Shown here: piece by piece, positions 24,477-32,582 of the stretch | Numbering within the stretch: position 1 is the stretch's first letter | Layout: each line of letters begins with the position of its first letter | Assembly: GCF_000166195.2 (NCBI RefSeq) | Contig: NZ_CM001403.1 | Span: forward strand, 5,226,432-5,290,431 | DNA: 64,000 nt | From: Mucilaginibacter paludis DSM 18603 | GTDB taxonomy: Bacteria > Bacteroidota > Bacteroidia > Sphingobacteriales > Sphingobacteriaceae | Direction of reading: 5' to 3' | Notes under the pieces: model-generated | The model's input: the letters and a program-made list of their open reading frames with translations, nothing else | Databases searched by the model: none | Told to the model about the DNA's origin: nothing | Program-made: the position numbers and the translations under genes

Positions 24477-26636
24477 TTACAACACTTTTATCCTGATTCC
24501 TGCGTTTACAACTACCCCATCCAGCGGCGCGTAAATATCCCTGAAGTTAGGGTTGGTTATCGTTCCTGTATATATACTGTTCCACCTGGTTTGCCTCTGG
24601 TCGGTTAAGTTTTCTGTATTGATAAATACATCCAGGTGTTGGCACATTTTTTGTATCAACAAACCAAAGGTAATATAAGCCCTGCCATTGGTGCCATCGC
24701 TTAACAGCTGTTGCCCGGTATAGTAACTTTCCGCACCAAATCTGAATTGGTTTTCAATCTCGTAAGTAAGGTCCAAATTGATACGATTTTTGGGCGTTAA
24801 GGTTTGGCTAAGGCTTTGGCCATTAAAATGTTGTTTGGTATCTGTAAAGGTATATCCTAAGTAAAAACTTAAATCATCCATGCTGAGCTTCATATTGGTT
24901 TCGGTACCCTGGGTGCTAATATGGCCCTGCGCATTTACAAAATTGTTGTTTTGCAAAATAATTGGCTCATCTACATCTGTATAAAAAAACAGCTGGTTGA
25001 TGTTAATAAAAGCATCGCCAATTGGCCCCCTGTAATTGATGTCGGCATTAACTCCGTAAGATTGCTCTGCCTTGATGTTGCTCATATTTAAGGGCTGTAT
25101 GTGCTTGTAGCCATCTTGCTCGCTTTCGTCATTAAACAGGTTAGGCATTTTATAGCCCAGGCCACCGCCTATACGGCTGGTTAACTGATCGTTAATTCTG
25201 AACAGGGCGTTAACGCGTGGCAAAATAAAAATACCGTTTTGATGATTAGCCGCGCCCGGTGTGCTATAATCCATGCGGAGGCCGCTTTCCAGCGAAAACC
25301 AGGAACTTGCTTTATAAGTGTTTTGAACAAAAGCTCCTAAAGTAGTTAAGTTGTAGTTGAGTTTGTTTTGACCATCGGTAAAGTTATCCGTCCAGGTGTT
25401 AAGGCCTGTTACCCAGTTCAAGGTTTTGCCATTATTAACATAGTTGATCTCGCTGAAAGACGATAGTTGTTTGCCTGAAAAATTAGAACCCGGTTCAGAA
25501 AGTTTCCGGTCGAAATATCCAACCGTATTTTTAAAGTTAATTTGGCTTTGTTTGTTAATCTGGTGGGTGAACGATAATTGAGTGGACAAACGAAGCGACT
25601 GGTTTTGCTCAAAGTATTGGTGTAATTTATTTGCCTGGCCATTAATCACCTGCATATCGCCACCATACCTGTTCTCGTGGGTAAGGTTTACCCCAAACCA
25701 TCCCGAGTTTTCATCGTCGAGGTATAAAAATACTTTGGGGTTCACCGTAAACCGATTGGTTTTTGGAATGGCAGATAGGCCGGTTGACGACGGATCATAA
25801 GCCCCGTTGTAATTATACGAACTAAATAGCGTTGTACCGATATGCTTCCATTTTTGTGCGTAAAATGCACTGCCATCTGCGCCTTTGGCACTTGTGCCGT
25901 TCAATAAAAAGGTAAGTTCGGGCTTTTCAACCGGGGTTTTGCTGATCAGGTTAACCAAACCCGCTATGGCGCCGCCGCCGTATAGGGTTGAAGCGGATCC
26001 CTTGATAAACTCTACCTGTTTTAAATCAAGCGGACTAATTTGCAGCAAACTCAGGCCTCCGGAAAAGCCTTGATATAGGGGCATGCCATCTTTAAGTAAC
26101 TGCGTATAGCGACTATCCAAACCTTCAATGCGAATATTGGCCGAACCGCTTACCGCCGAGGTTTGCTGGGTAGCAATGCCTGTGCTTTCGGCAAGCAGCA
26201 TTTTAATATCGCCAGGGCGCATGGTGCCTTTTTCGTCCAGCTCTTCTAAGGGCAGGGCTTCTATCCGGGTTGGTATATCGCGTATATTTTGGTTGGTCCG
26301 GGTGCTTTGTATTACAACTTCAGCCATCTCGGCAGGTGTTGGTTCCAGATTTATTTCAAATACCTGGTCCGGATTTTTTAACGGAAAGGTTAGCGTCTTT
26401 TCCTGGGGCATCAGGCCAACAAAACTAAACCTGATCTCTACCTTTCCATTCGGGATGTGAGCTATTGAAAGGTGTCCGCTACTATCGGCTGTAGCGCCTG
26501 TATTTAAAATTTGTATGGTAGCTGTAGCGCCTGGTAAGGTTTGTTTGGTATTGTCGTTGCGTATAATTGCTCTGAATGTATTTTGGGCCATTAGCGCATA
26601 AGGCAGCAGCAGAAAAACTATTAAAAATTTTTTCAT
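24477..26636 (-). CDS. TonB-dependent receptor with carboxypeptidase-like N-domain
   Basis: 719 residues from ATG 26636 (MKKFLIVFLLLPYALMAQ, a signal peptide). The frame extends 11 codons upstream without a signal-like start. After a carboxypeptidase-regulatory-like domain (about 20-105) come the plug (LAESTGIATQQTSAVSGSAN, GSASTLYGGGAIAGLVN) and a 22-strand barrel ending in an aromatic-poor but typical ...VNAGIRIKVL tail. Such receptors import siderophores, cobalamin, metals or glycans by TonB energy. No SusD gene is adjacent, so a metal or siderophore ligand is more likely than a glycan. A small secreted protein is encoded upstream. Confidence 0.9.
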   Translation of the reverse strand: MKKFLIVFLLLPYALMAQNTFRAIIRNDNTKQTLPGATATIQILNTGATADSSGHLSIAHIPNGKVEIRFSFVGLMPQEKTLTFPLKNPDQVFEINLEPTPAEMAEVVIQSTRTNQNIRDIPTRIEALPLEELDEKGTMRPGDIKMLLAESTGIATQQTSAVSGSANIRIEGLDSRYTQLLKDGMPLYQGFSGGLSLLQISPLDLKQVEFIKGSASTLYGGGAIAGLVNLISKTPVEKPELTFLLNGTSAKGADGSAFYAQKWKHIGTTLFSSYNYNGAYDPSSTGLSAIPKTNRFTVNPKVFLYLDDENSGWFGVNLTHENRYGGDMQVINGQANKLHQYFEQNQSLRLSTQLSFTHQINKQSQINFKNTVGYFDRKLSEPGSNFSGKQLSSFSEINYVNNGKTLNWVTGLNTWTDNFTDGQNKLNYNLTTLGAFVQNTYKASSWFSLESGLRMDYSTPGAANHQNGIFILPRVNALFRINDQLTSRIGGGLGYKMPNLFNDESEQDGYKHIQPLNMSNIKAEQSYGVNADINYRGPIGDAFININQLFFYTDVDEPIILQNNNFVNAQGHISTQGTETNMKLSMDDLSFYLGYTFTDTKQHFNGQSLSQTLTPKNRINLDLTYEIENQFRFGAESYYTGQQLLSDGTNGRAYITFGLLIQKMCQHLDVFINTENLTDQRQTRWNSIYTGTITNPNFRDIYAPLDGVVVNAGIRIKVL

Positions 26637-26841
26637 GAATATGATATAGTGACAGCATGGCCGGGCCACAAATGCAGCAAGCCACGGATTAAATAATTAA
26701 ACTAAAAAATAAGGGAGATACTAACCAGATTTAAGTCACGGCTACTTGGTCGGAAGTCCTTAGCCCAGATTCTGCATTTTTTAAGGCTGAGCTTGGGCTT
26801 AAGACTGCGGATTGATCGAATCATCCATTAGTGACACTACA

Positions 26842-27249
26842 TTAGACGAGGGGCGGTCTGAAAAGCTCGTTCTGATAATCGGAAGTATGGAGTAATTGTT
26901 GGGATACAATATGCTTCTTAAAGGCATCGGCAATGCTTAAAGCTGGCAGGTACAGCTGTATTAAAATGATATTAAGGCAATTAGCCTGGTGTTGAAACTG
27001 TATGGCCGAATCTGGTTTTTGAGGAGCATCGCGCCGGTTGTGGCCCAGAATTTCTTTTCCGTTAAAAAGGTAATCGCCAATAAAATCAATTACATCCGGC
27101 TCTTCTTTTACTATTTTAGTATAGCCCCGGTACATATTGGGCAAGTCGGTCATCAGCGAAAAATCACCCAATGGCAGCAAGGTGCTTCCGGCTAAGAAAA
27201 ACATCGCTAAAAATAGGGCAGTGGCTGACTTGTACATTGATAACTTCAA
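26842..27249 (-). CDS. Small secreted protein upstream of the TonB receptor
   Basis: 135 residues, not recognised with confidence. The N-terminal 30 residues are hydrophobic (signal peptide; MYKSATALF, four codons in, is an alternative start). The rest is soluble, with one Cys and a C-terminal FRPPLV. Its placement before a TonB receptor and the PP-containing C-terminus recall the small HYC_CC_PP-like proteins that accompany receptors in Bacteroidota, but the HYC motif itself is not seen. A helper of the receptor is a guess. Confidence 0.6.
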   Translation of the reverse strand: MKLSMYKSATALFLAMFFLAGSTLLPLGDFSLMTDLPNMYRGYTKIVKEEPDVIDFIGDYLFNGKEILGHNRRDAPQKPDSAIQFQHQANCLNIILIQLYLPALSIADAFKKHIVSQQLLHTSDYQNELFRPPLV

Positions 27250-27313
27250 AGATAGAAAATTGACAAGGAGTTAAAGGCAGCCTTAATACTAAATGTTTTA
27301 ATTGCAACTTTAG

Positions 27314-28420
27314 TTAAAACAGTTCCAGTTGCCCTGTTTGCTTATCCTGTTTTTGCCTTAAAATTACCTCGCCAAAATTAGAGAGCGATATACCAAGTAA
27401 CCTCACTTTTTGTCCCTCTTCAAAAGATGTAAATAAGAGTTGTTTGGCCGTGGCCGTTATACTTTCCAGGTCGGCAATAGGCGCTGCGGATGATTGATTG
27501 CGGGTAATTTGTTTAAAGTCGCTGTATTTTACTTTGAGGGTAACCGTACGGCCTTTCAGTTGGTAGCGTTCTAAGCGGTTGGCTACCGTTACGGCAATTT
27601 TATCCAGTTCGGCATTCATTTCGGCTAAAGTGGTGAGGTCGTAAGCAAAAGTATCCTCGGCACCCATGGATTTGGTTTCGCGATGGGGCTGCACCTCCCG
27701 ATTGTCAAGGCCACGCACAATTTGATAATAAAAGCGTCCGGCTTTGCCAAAGTGCCTGTGCATCTCGTCCTCGGTCAGCTTTTTAAGATCGGCACCGGTA
27801 TGTAAGCCCATCTTTTTCATTTTTTCGGCAGTTACTTTGCCAACACCAAAAAACTTTTCTACAGGCAGCAGTTCCATGAAGTTTTCAATGCCGGATGGGC
27901 CTATAAATTTTAACCCGTTGGGCTTATTGATATCCGATGCTATTTTGGCCACAAATTTATTGATCGATACACCTGCCGAAGCGGTGAGCCGCAACTCATC
28001 CTGGATGGCTTGCTTAATTTGTTTGGCAATCTCGATAGCCGAGCCGATGTTTAATTTATCGTTGGTTACATCAAGATAGGCTTCATCGAGCGAGAGTGGC
28101 TCGATCAGGTCGGTATACCGGCTGAATATTTCCCTGATCTGTTGCGATACCTCTTTATAAACAGCAAAGCGGGGGCGGACAAATATGGCATGCGGACAAA
28201 GCTGCAATGCTTTTTTTGACGGCATAGCCGAGCGGATCCCAAACTTCCGGGCCTCATAGCTCGCAGTAGCCACCACGCCGCCACGCCCCTCATGCGGGCC
28301 ACCTACCACTATCGGCTTGCCGCGGTATTCTTCATTATCCCGCTGCTCAACCGATGCGTAAAAAGCATCCATATCAATATGGATAATTTTGCGTAGCTGG
28401 TTTTTCTCTTCCGTTTCCAT
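27314..28420 (-). CDS. dinB: DNA polymerase IV (Y family)
   Basis: 368 residues. It is an error-prone translesion polymerase. The catalytic motifs are IIHIDMDAFYASVEQ (first metal-binding Asp) and the SLDEAYLDV pair. YEARKFGIRSAMP is the conserved fingers segment. The thumb HhH region (GKVTAEKMKKMGL) and the little-finger domain follow. The C-terminal tail QTGQLELF resembles a beta-clamp-binding peptide (QLxLF), which is usual for this enzyme. Confidence 0.97.
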   Translation of the reverse strand: METEEKNQLRKIIHIDMDAFYASVEQRDNEEYRGKPIVVGGPHEGRGGVVATASYEARKFGIRSAMPSKKALQLCPHAIFVRPRFAVYKEVSQQIREIFSRYTDLIEPLSLDEAYLDVTNDKLNIGSAIEIAKQIKQAIQDELRLTASAGVSINKFVAKIASDINKPNGLKFIGPSGIENFMELLPVEKFFGVGKVTAEKMKKMGLHTGADLKKLTEDEMHRHFGKAGRFYYQIVRGLDNREVQPHRETKSMGAEDTFAYDLTTLAEMNAELDKIAVTVANRLERYQLKGRTVTLKVKYSDFKQITRNQSSAAPIADLESITATAKQLLFTSFEEGQKVRLLGISLSNFGEVILRQKQDKQTGQLELF

Positions 28421-28770
28421 AGCTGGTTATACAAATATAATCAGATGTTTTTGGTGTTATTGATAAACTCCAGGGGATGATATCGTTGGAGAAAGGTGTT
28501 TGAAAAAAAAATGTCATTCCGATGAGGTACGAAGAGGAATCTTCTGCGAGCTCCTATCGGAGCGGAAAGATGGCTAATGCTGTTAGGAGTATCCTGTTTA
28601 TAGTAAAAGAGGATTGTTGTTTAAATTCGGAAGTGCTTACTTTTAGGTGCATTAAGTTAATACACTTGTCATAGGTATAAAAACGAATCGATGGCAAGCC
28701 AACCTGCCTTGCCATTGATTCGCCATGACTACTCCGTGGCAACCCCCGCGTGAGTTTGATCAGCCATCAC
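28421..28770. repeat. Spacer with dispersed repeat
   Basis: At 28511-28570 lies a stretch beginning ATGTCATTCCGATGAGG and continuing AGAGGAATCTTCTGCGAGC, with a CTCCTATCGGAG dyad. I associate similar TGTCATTCCGA...GAGGAATC sequences with intergenic repeats of Bacteroidota genomes. The remainder is AT-rich; the terminator of the next gene occupies 28674-28722. Confidence 0.5.
28674..28722 (-). terminator. Terminator after the second aldo/keto reductase
   Basis: CGAATCAATGGCAAG (28722-28708) pairs with CTTGCCATCGATTCG (28698-28684) with one mismatch and is followed on the minus strand by TTTTTATA. Confidence 0.8.
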
Positions 28771-29754
28771 TTAATAATGCCCTCTTATCTGATCATGAAT
28801 TTCATCGTCATACAACTTTCTTAACGATTGATGAACATCAGGCGATAATGCTCTCAGGTCAGATGCCTCCATGTTGGCATATACCTGTGTTACGCGCGAA
28901 GCGCCGGGTATTACGGTGGTAACTTCCGGGTGATCCAGTATCCAGCGGATGGCCCATTGGGGCATACGGCTGTCGGGCAGCATGCCTTTTATTTTGTTGG
29001 CTAAACGTACACCCTCTTTAAATTCAATTCCCGAAAAGGTTTCGCCCGCATTAAACGATTCGCCGTTGGCATTAAAATTCCGGTGATCACTTTCGGGGAA
29101 GCTCGTTTTCTCTTCAAATTTGCCCGAGAGTAGGCCGCTGGCCAAAGGCACCCGTACAATGATAGCCACATTTTTTTCTTTAGCTTTTGCAAATACTTCG
29201 TCGGCCACATGCTGTCTGAACAGATTGAAAATTAGCTGTAACGAGGCCAGTCCATCCTGTTCCAGGCACAACAAGGCTTCTTCGGATGTTTCAACACTGG
29301 CGCCAAAATGTTCAATCAGTCCTTCTTGTTGCAGTTTGCGTAAATTATCAAATACCTTGCCTGCGCGCATTTCCTCGGTGGGTATGCAATGCAGCTGTTC
29401 TAAAAATAAACGCGACAGGCCCAGGTGTTCCAGCGAATCTTCTACCTGTTTCTTCATGGCGTCGTATCCAAAATTTTGTGGCCATCCATTTTCGCCATCG
29501 CCACGGCGGCCCAGTTTGGTGGCTACATATATCTTTTCGGTAGTCGTCTTCAAAAATTTTCCGATAATCCGCTCGCTAACACCCATGCCGTAAACATCTG
29601 CCGTATCAATAAAATTGCCGCCGGTTTCTACATAGGCCTTTAATATTTTAATAGCGTCATCTTCATTAACGTTACCCCAATCGGCACTGCCCAGTTGCCA
29701 TGTACCCAGGCCAACCTCTGCTATCTTAACATCCTGAAAATTTCTGTATTCCAT
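28771..29754 (-). CDS. Aldo/keto reductase (YajO/IolS-like)
   Basis: 327 residues, the larger bacterial AKR type. Visible are GLGTWQLGSADWG, FIDTADVYGMGVSER (Asp and Tyr of the catalytic tetrad), YVATKLGRRG (Lys), LEQLHCIP (His) and the C-terminal TVIPGASRVTQVYAN cofactor loop. It is clearly different from the 284-residue AKR at 21463. It is followed by its own terminator, and its substrate is not known. Confidence 0.9.
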   Translation of the reverse strand: MEYRNFQDVKIAEVGLGTWQLGSADWGNVNEDDAIKILKAYVETGGNFIDTADVYGMGVSERIIGKFLKTTTEKIYVATKLGRRGDGENGWPQNFGYDAMKKQVEDSLEHLGLSRLFLEQLHCIPTEEMRAGKVFDNLRKLQQEGLIEHFGASVETSEEALLCLEQDGLASLQLIFNLFRQHVADEVFAKAKEKNVAIIVRVPLASGLLSGKFEEKTSFPESDHRNFNANGESFNAGETFSGIEFKEGVRLANKIKGMLPDSRMPQWAIRWILDHPEVTTVIPGASRVTQVYANMEASDLRALSPDVHQSLRKLYDDEIHDQIRGHY

Positions 29755-29787
29755 TCTATCTGTATACTATTTGTTCAAAATAAATTA

Positions 29788-30549
29788 TCAACCCTTTACG
29801 GTTTCAAGCCAGACGCGGGCCATTAATCCCGAACCTGCAACCGTAGGATGAACGCCATCCAGACTCCAGTAGGCGGCCGGTGCAAGCTTTAAAGCATCAT
29901 CAAAAATGCTTTGGTAAGGTATAAAGGTTGCGTGATAAGTATCGGCAACTTCGCGCGCCACTAACCTGAATTCGTTAAACTTAGGATACCAGTTTTGGTT
30001 TACGTATTTAACTCCGGTTAAGGCAAAAGGTTCTCCAATAATTAATTTAACATCGGGCAAGGCTTGTTTGGTGCGATCAATAAGCGCTTTATAATCGTTG
30101 CGATAAGTGTCTATAGTACCTGCGTAGGCGCCGTTTAACTTGTGCCAAAAATCGTTTACGCCAACTAAAATACTTAACACATTGGGCTTTAAAGCTAAGC
30201 ATTCGGCATCCCAGCGCTCAGCCAGTTGGTAAACTTTATTACCGCTAACGCCTTTATTGTAAAATTTAAGGCTTTTGCCTGGGTATTGTGTTAATAAGGT
30301 TGTAGCAATTGCAAAAGGGTAGGCATTGCCCAGGGCCGAGCTGGTATTGGGTGGTACTTCATTATGGTTTCTGCCCCAGTCGGTAATGGAGTCGCCCTGG
30401 AAAAGGATCACATCATCTTTATTCAACCCTATTTTCTTTACCCCAGCAACTGTGGCTGCTGCCGAAACGATTTCGGGCAAGGCTAAACTCCCCACTGCGG
30501 CTATGGCCGAGCTGGTAATAAAATTACGTCGCGAAAATTTTGAGAACAT
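29788..30549 (-). CDS. SGNH/GDSL hydrolase with Tat signal
   Basis: 253 residues. The N-terminus SRRNFITSSAIAAVGSLALP is a twin-arginine export signal. SGNH blocks are LFQGDSITDWGRN (Ser), GNAY and GVSG (Gly), VGVNDFW (Asn) and DGVHPT (Asp-His). The family covers acetyl-xylan and rhamnogalacturonan acetylesterases as well as lipases, and the arrangement fits a carbohydrate-ester hydrolase. It is divergent from pyrD with only 86 bp between. It is less than 40 bp from the downstream reductase gene and may be co-transcribed with it. Confidence 0.87.
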   Translation of the reverse strand: MFSKFSRRNFITSSAIAAVGSLALPEIVSAAATVAGVKKIGLNKDDVILFQGDSITDWGRNHNEVPPNTSSALGNAYPFAIATTLLTQYPGKSLKFYNKGVSGNKVYQLAERWDAECLALKPNVLSILVGVNDFWHKLNGAYAGTIDTYRNDYKALIDRTKQALPDVKLIIGEPFALTGVKYVNQNWYPKFNEFRLVAREVADTYHATFIPYQSIFDDALKLAPAAYWSLDGVHPTVAGSGLMARVWLETVKG

Positions 30550-30635
30550 AGGCTTATGGATATTTTTAATCTAAGATAGGCCCTTTCGTTCGAATAGGCA
30601 AAAGTCCGTTCGGTAAAAACTATTAAATTCGCGGC

Positions 30636-31670
30636 ATGTATTCCTTAATCAAACCTCTCTTATTTCAATTCGACCCCGAAAAGGTGCATCACCTGGTGGT
30701 AACCAATTTAAAACGTTTTAATAGTTTGCCCGGTGGGGCAGCTTTAAGCAGGGCAATTTGGAGCTTTAGCAATGCCAGGCTCGAAAAAGAAGTATTTGGA
30801 TTGAAGTTTAAAAACCCGGTAGGCCTGGCAGCAGGGTTTGATAAAAATGCCGAAATGCTGCGCGAAATGGCCAATATGGGTTTTGGCTCCGTTGAGATAG
30901 GCACGGTAACGCCATTGCCGCAGCCTGGTAACCCAAAACTCAGGATGTTTCGCCTGCCGGCTGATAGTGCTTTGATTAACCGGATGGGTTTTAATAACCA
31001 GGGTGTAGATGTTGTTGCCGAACGCATCAAAGCTTACCGTAGCTCAAAAAATGCTGATCAAAGCTTAATTATAGGCGGCAATATTGGCAAAAATAAAAAT
31101 ACACCTAACGAGGATGCCGTAAGCGATTATGTAAAATGCTTTGACAGGCTTTTTGATGTGGTTGATTATTTTGTGGTTAACGTAAGCTCGCCCAATACAC
31201 CCAACCTGCGTGCCTTGCAGGAGAAAGAGCCGCTTAAACAAATTTTAAATACACTACAGCAACGCAATTTAAAAAATAAAATCAGCAGGCCTATATTACT
31301 AAAAATTGCTCCCGATTTAACTAACGGGCAGTTGGATGATATTATTGAGATTGTGCAGGAAACAGGTATAGCCGGGGTTGTGGCTACCAACACTACAATC
31401 AGCCGCGAGGGGCTTACATCGGTTCATAAAAACGAAACAGGCGGCCTGAGTGGCAAACCTTTAACCAAACGATCTACAGAGGTTATCCAATACCTGGCCG
31501 ATAAATCCAATCGTTCTTTCCCCATCATTGGGGTAGGGGGTATCCATTCGCCCGAAGATGCATTGGAAAAACTGAACGCTGGAGCATCATTAATCCAGTT
31601 GTATACCGGTTTTATTTACGAAGGGCCGGGCTTGGTTAGCCGGATCAATAAAAAAATCCTGTCGGTGTAA
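30636..31670 (+). CDS. pyrD: Dihydroorotate dehydrogenase (quinone), class 2
   Basis: 344 residues, the membrane-associated class 2 enzyme that oxidises dihydroorotate to orotate with quinone, the fourth pyrimidine step. The N-terminal hydrophobic helix region (YSLIKPLLFQFDPEKVHHLV), FKNPVGLAAGFDKNAEM and NVSSPNTPNLRALQ (catalytic Ser) are visible. The C-terminal IGVGGIHSPEDALEKL and GASLIQLYTGFIYEGP bind FMN phosphate. The last codons overlap an inverted repeat that acts as a terminator for the opposite strand. Confidence 0.97.
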   Translation: MYSLIKPLLFQFDPEKVHHLVVTNLKRFNSLPGGAALSRAIWSFSNARLEKEVFGLKFKNPVGLAAGFDKNAEMLREMANMGFGSVEIGTVTPLPQPGNPKLRMFRLPADSALINRMGFNNQGVDVVAERIKAYRSSKNADQSLIIGGNIGKNKNTPNEDAVSDYVKCFDRLFDVVDYFVVNVSSPNTPNLRALQEKEPLKQILNTLQQRNLKNKISRPILLKIAPDLTNGQLDDIIEIVQETGIAGVVATNTTISREGLTSVHKNETGGLSGKPLTKRSTEVIQYLADKSNRSFPIIGVGGIHSPEDALEKLNAGASLIQLYTGFIYEGPGLVSRINKKILSV

Positions 31671-31683
31671 ACCAACAGGATTT
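31651..31683 (-). terminator. Terminator of the tRNA-Cys/small-protein transcript, inside the pyrD 3' end
   Basis: AAATCCTGT-C-GGT (31655-31667) pairs with ACC-A-ACAGGATTT (31671-31683). On the minus strand a run of seven T follows, whereas the plus side has only TTTAAT. The hairpin spans the pyrD stop codon (31668-31670). Confidence 0.75.
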
Positions 31684-31704
31684 AATAAACCTGAATAGGT
31701 TTAA

Positions 31705-31881
31705 TTATTTTGCAGCTGAAAGCTTGTTTAAAATCTCGTTGTTTTTAGAGATCTGGCTTTTTGCAGATTCTTTAGAACGGCTTCCTAATTCTAAATTAGT
31801 AGCTAATTTTAAATGCTGAACCTCTAAACGAGAAACAGTTTTGTTTTTTCTATCTTTTCTTTTTAAACGTGTAACACCCAT
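31705..31881 (-). CDS. Small basic protein, 58 aa
   Basis: A 58-codon frame from ATG 31881 to TAA 31707-31705, starting MGVTRLKRKDRKNKTVSR and ending KLSAAK. It is rich in Lys and Arg and predicted helical. To my memory a short protein with the same MGVTRLKRKDR opening is conserved in Bacteroidota with no assigned function. It lies 33 bp downstream of tRNA-Cys on the same strand and ends just before a minus-strand terminator, so tRNA and protein probably share one transcript. Nucleic-acid or ribosome binding is a guess from charge. Confidence 0.8.
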   Translation of the reverse strand: MGVTRLKRKDRKNKTVSRLEVQHLKLATNLELGSRSKESAKSQISKNNEILNKLSAAK

Positions 31882-31913
31882 TGCTTTAATTTTTTTAATT
31901 CTTTCAATTCTTG

Positions 31914-31984
31914 AGGTCGAGAGCGGATTCGAACCGCTGTAGGAGGTTTTGCAGACCTCAGCCTAGCCACTCGGCCACCCGACC
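31914..31984 (-). tRNA. tRNA-Cys (GCA)
   Basis: 71 nt with acceptor GGTCGGG/CTCGACC (one G-U pair), D-arm GCC/GGC, anticodon stem GAGGT/ACCTC with loop CTGCAAA (anticodon GCA), T-stem AGCGG/CCGCT with loop TTCGAAT, and U73. CCA is not encoded. Upstream on the minus strand TATTTTTGCAGTCCG (32005-31991) repeats the -7 element and start region of the tRNA-Arg promoter. Confidence 0.97.
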
Positions 31985-31990
31985 TTTATT

Positions 31991-32005
31991 CGGACTGCAA
32001 AAATA
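31991..32005 (-). promoter_or_regulatory. Promoter -7 and start region of tRNA-Cys
   Basis: TATTTTTGCAGTCCG on the minus strand, identical over 15 bases to the region at 11871-11885 before tRNA-Arg, contains the TAnnTTTG -7 element. It lies 7 bp before the mature 5' end. Confidence 0.65.
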
Positions 32006-32220
32006 GTAATTATTTACAGCCTTACAATTTTTATTTAAATCATTTTCAATAAATCTGTTCCTTGCCTACTTTCAGGTCGTCTGGGATCTGAAATAACCGT
32101 CTCTTTAATAGCGTCGTGCCAACAATTGATTGCTGACCAGTGCCTGAAGTGAGAATCCAGAACGCCAAATCAAGAGAGATGTACCCTAACTAATGAACTT
32201 CGACTGTATATTGGGACGCA

Positions 32221-32580
32221 CTATGCGTTTATTTCGCCTTCTGGTTTACGTAATGACTGTTTTAATAACACGCCCGACAATGCCGACATTCCTGCAACCA
32301 GTCCGCCTACAATCCCTGTGATCAACAGAAGCCATATCCATTGCCCGCCAAATGGGAACAAATGCGCAACCCGCGTAGCTAAAATATGATTGTTGGGCAC
32401 ACTTTTAAACAGGGCAAGTATCACCCAAGCTATAAATATAGCCGCAAATGCCGACCAAAATGCGTGTGCCGAGCTTTTCGCTATAAAAAAAGCCGCTAAA
32501 AAAGCAATAATAGCTACTATCCACCAGGGCAATACATAGCTAACTACCAGGCTTAATATGAGTATGATGAAAAACAGCAT
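32221..32580 (-). CDS. Small integral membrane protein
   Basis: 119 residues with four hydrophobic segments (MLFFIILILSLVVSYVLPWW, AIIAFLAAFFIA, FAAIFIAWVILALF, WLLLITGIVGGLVAGM) and a polar C-terminal tail. No family was recognised. It begins 2 bp after the stop of the penicillin acylase-like gene on the same strand, so it is translationally coupled to it. Confidence 0.75.
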   Translation of the reverse strand: MLFFIILILSLVVSYVLPWWIVAIIAFLAAFFIAKSSAHAFWSAFAAIFIAWVILALFKSVPNNHILATRVAHLFPFGGQWIWLLLITGIVGGLVAGMSALSGVLLKQSLRKPEGEINA

Positions 32581-32582
32581 AA

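Noticed and set aside
26637..26841. Cobalamin riboswitch before the TonB receptor
   Set aside because: The 205-bp region was searched by eye for the conserved GCCACTG B12-box and it is not present; some local complementarity only.
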